From the NCBI RefSeq assembly GCF_024360925.2, contig NZ_CP113517.1:806001-870000 (forward strand): 64,000 nt of DNA. Reading direction: 5' to 3'. This DNA comes from Methylomonas rapida (GTDB lineage Bacteria > Pseudomonadota > Gammaproteobacteria > Methylococcales > Methylomonadaceae). Positions 58,026 to 64,000 of this stretch are shown in pieces. The notes beneath the pieces are model-generated. The model made no database searches. It saw only the letters and a list, made by a program, of their open reading frames with translations, and was not told where the DNA came from. Both the position numbers and the translations under genes were made by a program. Position 1 is the stretch's first letter. The number at the start of each line of letters is the position of its first letter.

Positions 58026-58631
58026 TTATTTCAACAGCGGTTGCAAATGGGGCCAGACCTTCTCCATGATCAAGGGTTGCCCTAGCGCATTGGGATGCAG
58101 GCCGTCGGCCTGCATCAGTTCCGGCTTCAAGGCCACCTCCTCCAAAATGAAGGGTACCAGCGGCACTTTCAGCTCGGCGGATACTTGCGGATAAATGTTG
58201 TAGAACATATCGATGTAGCGCCTGCCGTAATTCGGCGGAATTTTCATGCCCAGCAACAACACTTTCGCTCCCGCTTGTCGACTGCGGCGCACCATTTCGC
58301 TCAGATTGCTTTTCATTTCCTGCGGCGAAAGGCCGCGCAAACCGTCGTTGCCGCCCAGCTCCAGCAATACGATGTCGGGCTTGTGTTTGGCCAGCACTTG
58401 ATCGATGCGCGCCAGGCCACCGGCCGAGGTATCCCCGCTGATGCTTTCATTGCTGATAACATAGTCCAGGTGTTGTTGCTTGAACTTTTCCCGCAACAAA
58501 TTAACCCAACCCGCGTTGACATCGATGCCGTATCCGGCGCTGATGCTATCTCCCAACACGACTATCGCTTTGGCCACAGCGGCCAAGGGCGTCAAACTCA
58601 GAACAACGGCAAGGACAAGGCTATACATCAT
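58026..58631 (-). CDS. tesA: Periplasmic acyl-CoA thioesterase/lysophospholipase (GDSL type)
   Basis: Multifunctional esterase of the SGNH family. The 201 residues begin with a signal peptide (MYSLVLAVVLSLTPLAAVAKA) followed by block I VVLGDSISAGYG (nucleophile Ser), block III GGNDGL and block V DGLHPNALG with the catalytic Asp and His. Two tandem ATG codons (58631 and 58628) are possible starts. It is divergent from ybbA, with start codons that touch or overlap; E. coli has the same tesA-ybbA-ybbP arrangement. Confidence 0.94.
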   Translation of the reverse strand: MMYSLVLAVVLSLTPLAAVAKAIVVLGDSISAGYGIDVNAGWVNLLREKFKQQHLDYVISNESISGDTSAGGLARIDQVLAKHKPDIVLLELGGNDGLRGLSPQEMKSNLSEMVRRSRQAGAKVLLLGMKIPPNYGRRYIDMFYNIYPQVSAELKVPLVPFILEEVALKPELMQADGLHPNALGQPLIMEKVWPHLQPLLK

Positions 58632-59319
58632 GCAAACTCAGACTGAAAAAACCAACAGGTCTATTATCGTGACACAAAACTTGGGTAAATCGGTACCCAC
58701 TTCGGAAGGCGCTTTGCAAATCTTGTCATCCGTTGACCTTCGCATCGAGCGGGGCGAGAGCATTGCCATCGTGGGCGAATCCGGTTCCGGCAAGACCACG
58801 TTACTGAGTTTGTTGGCGGGATTGGATACGCCCAGCAGCGGTTCTGTCAGCATCGATGGCCGAGATATCACGCGCATGGACGAAGATGGACGGGCCGTGT
58901 TACGCAACGAATTGATCGGTTTTGTGTTTCAGTCGTTTCAGTTGTTGCCTGGTTTGACCGCGCTGGAAAATGTGATGTTGCCGCTCGAATTGAGCGGCGA
59001 TGACAACGCGGAGAATGCCGCGCGTGCGTTGTTGCAGCGGGTCGGCTTGGCGCAGCGTTTGGGACATACGCCTAAACAGTTGTCGGGCGGGGAGCAGCAA
59101 CGGGTGGCCTTGGCGCGAGCTTTCGTCACGCAGCCGTCGATTTTATTCGCCGACGAGCCGACCGGTAATCTGGACAGCAAAACCGGAGCCCATATCATCG
59201 ATCTGTTGTTTGAGCTGAACCAGGAAAAACATACCACGCTGGTATTGGTTACCCACGATGCTTCATTGGCCACGCGTTGCGGCCGCATGATCAGGCTCGA
59301 AGCCGGGAGCATGGCATGA
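58630..59319 (+). CDS. ybbA: ABC transporter ATP-binding protein, YbbA-like
   Basis: ATPase of a MacB/LolD-like ABC system. The 229 residues have Walker A GESGSGKTT, the Q-loop FVFQSFQLLPGLTALENV, the signature LSGGEQQRVALARAF, Walker B ILFADEPTG and the H-loop VTHD. The start at 58630 overlaps the divergent tesA start; the true start could be a little downstream, since family homology begins near residue 15. Its stop overlaps the ybbP ATG (ATGA). Confidence 0.92.
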   Translation: MQTQTEKTNRSIIVTQNLGKSVPTSEGALQILSSVDLRIERGESIAIVGESGSGKTTLLSLLAGLDTPSSGSVSIDGRDITRMDEDGRAVLRNELIGFVFQSFQLLPGLTALENVMLPLELSGDDNAENAARALLQRVGLAQRLGHTPKQLSGGEQQRVALARAFVTQPSILFADEPTGNLDSKTGAHIIDLLFELNQEKHTTLVLVTHDASLATRCGRMIRLEAGSMA

Positions 59320-61799
59320 AACGTTTCAAGTTGGCGCTCAAGTTATTGAAACGGGATGGCCGCTCAGGTGAATTGACCTTGCTGGTGCTGGCATTGGTCA
59401 TTGCGGTGGCCAGCTCAACCACGATTTCGCTGTTCGCCGATCGATTGCAACGCACATTGACACTGCAGGCCGCCGAGTTTCTGGCTGGCGATTTGGTGGT
59501 ATCGAGTCCGGCGCCGATCGAACCGAATTGGCTGGAACAGGCGGCCGCGTTGGCTTTGGTCACGTCGCGAACCACGGAATTCGGCAGTGTTTTGCTGGAA
59601 AACGAACAGATGCTGTTGGCCTCGATCAAAGCCGTCAGCGCCGCGTATCCGCTACGCGGTTTTTTGAAAACCTTGGAAGGCGATGCGGCCGATGAGGCCA
59701 TCCAGCAGCAGGGGCCGCCGCCAGGCGAGGCTTGGGTGGAAAACCGGGTGTTGTCGGCCTTGCATCTGAAGCTGGGTGATAGCGTTACGGTGGGTGAAAA
59801 GCCCTTGCGGCTTAAGAAAGTATTGAGCTATGAGCCGGATAAGCGTGGCGATTTTTATAGTTTTTCGCCGCGCGTGATGATCAGTCAGGCCGATTTGCTG
59901 GCGACCGGCGTGGTGCAGCCGGGTAGCCGTGTGCAGTATTTTTATCAGTTCACCGGGGCTGAACAGCAATTGGCCGCGTTCAAGCAGTGGCTGAAACCGC
60001 AGCTCAATCCGTCGCAGCGACTCATGGATGTGCATGATGATCGGCCGGAATTGGGTTCCGCGTTGAAGCGGGCCGAGCGTTATTTGGGCTTGTCCAGCAT
60101 CGTGGTGGTTTTGATTGCCGGCGTGGCCATCGCGATGGCGGCCGGACGCTATACCGAACGCCATTTCAATGCCGCGGCGCTGTTGCGCTGCCTGGGCTGC
60201 CGGCAAGCAGAAATCGTCCGGCTCTATGTCTATCAGTTTTTGCTGTTGGGATTGCTTGCCAGCGCGGCGGGCTGTTTGCTGGGCTGGCTGGGACAGTTGG
60301 GGCTGTTTTATTTGCTGCAATCCTTGCTGCCGACGCAACTGGCCAATCCGGGCTGGCTGGCGGTTTGCTTCGGCTTCATCACCGGGATGGCGATACTGCT
60401 CGGCTTTGCGCTGCCACCATTATTGCGTTTGCACCGGGTGCCCGCGTTGCGGGTGTTGCGGCGGGAGCTGGAGCCTTTGCCGACAAAGGCTTGGCTGATT
60501 TATGGCTTGGCGATGTTGCTGATGACACTATTGATTGGGCGTTATAGCAACGATTGGCCGATGACCGCCAGTGTGCTTGGCTCGGGAATGCTGACATTGC
60601 TGGTGTTGACGCTGCTGATCATGGGATTGCTGCGCTGGCTGAGGGGATGGTTGCCGCGTTTGAGTGTGGGCTGGCGGTTAGGGATGCAAGGTATTTTGCG
60701 TAACCGTGGTGCCAGTATTGGCCAAATCCTGGCGTTCAGTATCACGCTGGCGGCGATGAGCCTGAGTTTTAGCGTGCGTAGCGATTTGATCGAGCAATGG
60801 CGGCGACAATTGCCCGAGCAGGCGCCCAATCATTTTGCCTTGAACATCATTCCCGAGCAGTTGGCGGCCTTCGAGCGGGATTTGCAGCAAGCGGGTATCC
60901 TCAGTAGCCGGTTTTATCCCATCGTCAGGGGTAGGCTGGTGGCGATCAACGACGAAGCCGTGCAGGTCAGAGTCAGCAAGGAAAGTCGCGGCGAGGCGGC
61001 GACTCAGCGTGATTTGAGTCTGACCTGGACGGAGATGTTGCCGGAAGACAATGCGATTACCGCGGGCGAGGGCTGGCCGAGTAAACAAGCCGGCTGGGTG
61101 TCGGTGGAACAGAAATTGGCGGAGAATCTGAAAATAGCGGTCGGCGACCGATTGTTGTTTACGATAGGCAGTGCCCAGGTCAGCGCGAAAGTCGCCAATA
61201 TTCGCAGTCTGCAATGGGATACCATGAAGCCCAATTTTTACATGATTTTCTCGCCCGGCACGCTGGACGGTTTTCCGGCGACCTATCTGACCAGTTTTTA
61301 TTTGCCCGACGGGCAAAAAAATCTGCTGAATCAACTGGTCAAAACCTATCCGGCCGTGACCGTGCTGGAGGTTGACCAAATCCTGAAACAGTTCAAGCTC
61401 ATACTCTCGCAGTTGACCCAGGCGATCAATATCGTGTTGTATTTGGCCTTGCTGGCGGGATTCTTGGTGTTGTTTGCCGCCGTCCATGCAACGCTGGATG
61501 GCCGGATTCATGAAGGCGCCGTGATGCGTACCTTGGGCGCCAAAAGAGCCTGGCTCAGAAAAATTCATTTAATCGAGTTTGGCATTTTGGGGGCCATATC
61601 GGGGATTCTGGCGGCTGTGCTGGCGCAGACGATTTTATATGTATTGTACAAGTGGGTGATGCATATAGCCTTTGAGCCTTCATTGCTGATATGGGCGCTG
61701 TTACCCGTCATCGGCGCCTTTTCCGTGGGGTTGGCCGGGTATTGGGGGGTGAGGCAAGTCGTCAGGTTATCCCCGATGCGGGTTTTACGGCGGCTTTGA
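59316..61799 (+). CDS. ybbP: ABC transporter permease, YbbP-like (FtsX family)
   Basis: Large inner membrane permease of 827 residues. It has one N-terminal membrane helix (about 20-42), a periplasmic domain, two FtsX domains with clustered helices (about 260-400 and 700-820), and the typical closing VVRLSPMRVLRRL. E. coli YbbAP works alongside TesA; its substrate has not been firmly established. It is translationally coupled to ybbA. Confidence 0.92.
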   Translation: MKRFKLALKLLKRDGRSGELTLLVLALVIAVASSTTISLFADRLQRTLTLQAAEFLAGDLVVSSPAPIEPNWLEQAAALALVTSRTTEFGSVLLENEQMLLASIKAVSAAYPLRGFLKTLEGDAADEAIQQQGPPPGEAWVENRVLSALHLKLGDSVTVGEKPLRLKKVLSYEPDKRGDFYSFSPRVMISQADLLATGVVQPGSRVQYFYQFTGAEQQLAAFKQWLKPQLNPSQRLMDVHDDRPELGSALKRAERYLGLSSIVVVLIAGVAIAMAAGRYTERHFNAAALLRCLGCRQAEIVRLYVYQFLLLGLLASAAGCLLGWLGQLGLFYLLQSLLPTQLANPGWLAVCFGFITGMAILLGFALPPLLRLHRVPALRVLRRELEPLPTKAWLIYGLAMLLMTLLIGRYSNDWPMTASVLGSGMLTLLVLTLLIMGLLRWLRGWLPRLSVGWRLGMQGILRNRGASIGQILAFSITLAAMSLSFSVRSDLIEQWRRQLPEQAPNHFALNIIPEQLAAFERDLQQAGILSSRFYPIVRGRLVAINDEAVQVRVSKESRGEAATQRDLSLTWTEMLPEDNAITAGEGWPSKQAGWVSVEQKLAENLKIAVGDRLLFTIGSAQVSAKVANIRSLQWDTMKPNFYMIFSPGTLDGFPATYLTSFYLPDGQKNLLNQLVKTYPAVTVLEVDQILKQFKLILSQLTQAINIVLYLALLAGFLVLFAAVHATLDGRIHEGAVMRTLGAKRAWLRKIHLIEFGILGAISGILAAVLAQTILYVLYKWVMHIAFEPSLLIWALLPVIGAFSVGLAGYWGVRQVVRLSPMRVLRRL

Positions 61800-61984
61800 T
61801 GGGCAAAATCCATCAGCGATGAATCAGATGGGCAGTCTTAGGGTTTATTTCCAAATCCAGCGTTTTGGCATTGAAACGCCGGATAAATACCTGTCAAAAT
61901 TGTCAGAAAAAACTGTCACGGCTGGCGGAAAGTCGCTTGGGATGTCAAGATAGGCTTCCGCAATTCGAATATTTGACGAGATTT

Positions 61985-63298
61985 ATGGCGCAAAGTGTTT
62001 TTAGGCTGGAATCGTTGCTAGAAACTCACGAACAACCTTTCGTGGTGATTGGCGCCGATCTACGTGTTATAGCGGTCAATCGTGCCTGGGAAGCGGCATT
62101 CGGAATTCCACGGGAACATCAAATCGGTCAGCCCTGTTGCAAGCAAACGGGGGTATGCCGGCACCAGCATTTGTTTCAAACATTGGAGCCTTATGCCGGC
62201 ATTTTTAGCGCGGATGACGGAAAAGAGTCCAAAAAATTGTTGAATGTGCATGGTTATCCCTTGCTGGACGCCGATGGGCGGCTATATTTAGGCGAGTCGC
62301 AAAATCTGCTGCACAAGTCCGCGGACGAAGTGCATCAAACCGGCATGATCGGTAAAAGCGAACCTTTCCTGCGTTTAAAGGCGCAATTGCAGCAAACCAC
62401 GATGACCTTGGTGCCGGTATTGTTGTTGGGTGAAACGGGAACTGGCAAAGAACTTGCTGCCGAGTTTGTCCATCGACATTCGATGCAGGCGCGCGGCGAG
62501 TTTGTGATTGCCGATTGCACGGTGTTTGGCGAGGATTTGTTTGAAAGCGAATTGTTTGGGCATGAAAAAGGCGCGTTTACCGGCGCCTCTAATAATAAAA
62601 AGGGCCTGTTTGAATTGGCGGATAACGGTACCCTGTTTCTGGACGAAATCGGTGAATTGCCTTTCTCGCAGCAGGCGAAGTTACTGCGCGCGATTGAAAG
62701 CGGGCAATTCAGGCGAGTGGGTGGCACGGCAACACTGAAAGCATCGGTCAGGATTGTGTGTGCCACGCACCGGAATTTGGCGGAGATGGTAAGGCAAGGC
62801 CGGTTTCGGGAAGACCTGTTTTATCGCTTGTCGGTGTTTCCGATTCATATGCCGCCGTTGCGCGAGCGCAAGCAGGATATTCCGTTGTTGGTGGATCACT
62901 TTTTGCAACAATTGAGCTTGATGCGGGGTAAACCTTTGGCGATCAGTCGCGCGGGGTTGATCAAGCTGATGCAGCACGCATGGCCAGGCAATGTCCGCGA
63001 ACTGAGAAATTGCCTGCAACTGGCCGGCAGCGTTTGCGCTGGCGACACGATTCAAGAAGAGGATATTCATTTCATGCGTTGTTTTAATGAATCGGTGCAA
63101 CCCATAACCAATGGCGAAACCGAGGTGATTGCGCCCGAGCAAACGGCACCGGCATTGTCCGCATTGGAGCAGTATGAGGCCAACTTCATAGCCAGCTTGA
63201 TTAAAAAATATCAAGGCAACCGCAAGTTGATCGCGGCGGAAATGAATATCAGTGAAAGAACGCTTTATCGAAAATTAAACAGGCTCAATTTAAACTAG
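61985..63298 (+). CDS. Sigma-54-dependent activator with PAS domain
   Basis: Bacterial enhancer-binding protein of 437 residues. An N-terminal PAS domain (about 8-110) may sense a small molecule or redox state and contains CCKQTGVCRHQH. The AAA+ domain follows with Walker A GETGTGKE, the sigma-54 contact loop GAFTGA, Walker B GTLFLDEIGELP and R-finger region. A Fis-type HTH ends the protein (NRKLIAAEMNISERTLYRKLNRL). ATG 61985 is preferred; an in-frame TTG at 61865 would add a Cys-bearing 40-residue N-terminus (CQNCQKK). There is no receiver domain or kinase partner. The target genes are unknown. Confidence 0.9.
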   Translation: MAQSVFRLESLLETHEQPFVVIGADLRVIAVNRAWEAAFGIPREHQIGQPCCKQTGVCRHQHLFQTLEPYAGIFSADDGKESKKLLNVHGYPLLDADGRLYLGESQNLLHKSADEVHQTGMIGKSEPFLRLKAQLQQTTMTLVPVLLLGETGTGKELAAEFVHRHSMQARGEFVIADCTVFGEDLFESELFGHEKGAFTGASNNKKGLFELADNGTLFLDEIGELPFSQQAKLLRAIESGQFRRVGGTATLKASVRIVCATHRNLAEMVRQGRFREDLFYRLSVFPIHMPPLRERKQDIPLLVDHFLQQLSLMRGKPLAISRAGLIKLMQHAWPGNVRELRNCLQLAGSVCAGDTIQEEDIHFMRCFNESVQPITNGETEVIAPEQTAPALSALEQYEANFIASLIKKYQGNRKLIAAEMNISERTLYRKLNRLNLN

Positions 63299-63306
63299 GC
63301 AAGCAC

Positions 63307-64000
63307 ATGCAGTCTACGCTCGAACTCTGGACGCTGGACGCGATCGATTCGCAAGACGGTTTTACCCCGCCGTACGACATGCGCGAAACGATCGCGAAAA
63401 TTCAGGCGCTCCCTCCCTTTCCGGGTACAGCCGCGCGTATCATAGAACTCATTGCCGATCCCAGTGCCGATGTTGATCACTTGGTCGACATTATTGAGCT
63501 TGACCCTATTCTGACCGCGCAAGTCATTCGTTGGGCCAGTTCCGCGCTCTACGGTTATCGCGGAAAAATAACCACGGTGCGTAATGCCATCGTGCGGGTG
63601 TTGGGGTTTAATTTTGTCCTCGATCTGGCCTTGGGCCTAGCGGTGATGGCGCCGTTAAGGGCGCCCAGGGAAGGCGTGATAGGTACGCGCATGTTCTGGA
63701 TTCACGCCTTGGCCAGTACCCGGTTGATGCCGGCATTGGCGGCAAGGACTTCAGTCGGGACGGGATTGAAGTCCGAGGAAATTTTGTTGGCGGCCTTGTT
63801 GCACAATATAGGCTTTCCGTTATTCGGTCATCAATTCGCCCCAGAGTTTAAGCGTTTAAATCAGCTGATCCACGTCAATCCGACTCTATCCATTTATAAC
63901 CTGGAAACCTTTGTGTTTGGCGTCAATCATGCTCAATTGGGCGCTTGGTTGATGAGTGCCTGGTCCATGCCTCAGGTGATTACCGATATCGTCTACCATC
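63307..64000 (+). CDS. HDOD-domain protein (C-terminus outside window)
   Basis: The frame opens at ATG 63307, 8 bases after the sigma-54 activator stop, and runs open to the right edge (231 codons). It has the HDOD pattern: IQALPPFPGTAARIIELIADPSADVDHLVDIIELDP split into the first helices, LRAPR in the middle, and LLAALLHNIGFPLFGH, where the metal-binding HD is replaced by HN. HDOD proteins are signalling scaffolds in c-di-GMP, motility and stress circuits, usually without hydrolase activity. Close spacing suggests cotranscription with the activator. Confidence 0.88.
   Translation, partial: MQSTLELWTLDAIDSQDGFTPPYDMRETIAKIQALPPFPGTAARIIELIADPSADVDHLVDIIELDPILTAQVIRWASSALYGYRGKITTVRNAIVRVLGFNFVLDLALGLAVMAPLRAPREGVIGTRMFWIHALASTRLMPALAARTSVGTGLKSEEILLAALLHNIGFPLFGHQFAPEFKRLNQLIHVNPTLSIYNLETFVFGVNHAQLGAWLMSAWSMPQVITDIVYH

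Noticed and set aside
57916..58194. 92-codon plus-strand frame before and into tesA
   Set aside because: It overlaps the clear tesA gene on the other strand, has no ribosome-binding site and no recognisable features.

Overview
The window looks like a chromosomal piece of a gammaproteobacterium close to Methylomonas (order Methylococcales, type I methanotrophs). This is inferred from the gene families: a one-enzyme squalene synthase next to squalene-hopene cyclase, hopanoid side-chain genes (hpnG, hpnH, hpnO, hpnM), two dxs genes, CopC/CopD copper proteins, a PEP-CTERM protein, and gene orders typical of Gammaproteobacteria (fabF-pabC-mltG-tmk-holB-pilZ-tatD; tesA divergent from ybbA-ybbP). 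No methane oxidation gene lies in the window, so the genus is not proven.

Layout. 1-3.1 kb (-): ilvI-ilvH-ilvC, with ilvC running off the left edge. 3.2-5 kb: a phosphopantetheinyl transferase, a Gly/Cys/Gly tRNA array and one unknown membrane-anchored protein. 5.1-11.8 kb (+): a GC-rich tripartite RND efflux operon ending in a MaoC/hotdog-like protein. 12-18.2 kb (+): acpP, fabF, pabC, mltG, tmk, holB, pilZ and tatD, followed by a candidate small RNA on the minus strand and rlmG. 19.7-29.6 kb (-): one tightly packed run, sqs-shc-hpnG-hpnO-copC-copD-dxs-gloB, divergent from hpnH-hpnM-mlaA (30.1-32.9 kb, +). 32.9-36.5 kb (-): apt, a second dxs, ispA and xseB. 36.6-40.7 kb: parE, a CvfB-like S1 protein and an autotransporter-barrel outer membrane protein. 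40.8-56.5 kb: the membrane-complex and post-translational regulation half of a type VI secretion system (kinase, TssJ, caspase-like lipoprotein, FHA protein, TssK, TssL-OmpA, TssM, TagF-PP2C fusion), interrupted by an intact insertion sequence with a 9-bp target duplication. 56.7-64 kb: PEP-CTERM protein, tesA, ybbA-ybbP, a sigma-54 activator and a HDOD protein cut by the right edge.

How the genes fit together. The isoprenoid and hopanoid genes form a supply chain. Dxs (two copies) feeds the MEP pathway, IspA makes farnesyl diphosphate, Sqs makes squalene, and Shc cyclises it to hopene. HpnH adds adenosine, HpnG removes adenine, and HpnO aminates the side chain. HpnM and MlaA are candidate envelope lipid traffickers. 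The T6SS genes encode the envelope anchor and a kinase/phosphatase/FHA control circuit, but the sheath, tube, spike, baseplate and ClpV genes are not here.

The points most worth a second look are: mosaic near-identity of the two dxs genes (gene conversion) in direct orientation around the hopanoid genes; a candidate ~70-nt small RNA with an intrinsic terminator and an exposed C-rich segment between tatD and rlmG; a caspase-like Sel1 lipoprotein in the T6SS locus; copper genes embedded in the hopanoid operon; and a double-hotdog protein riding on the RND operon.
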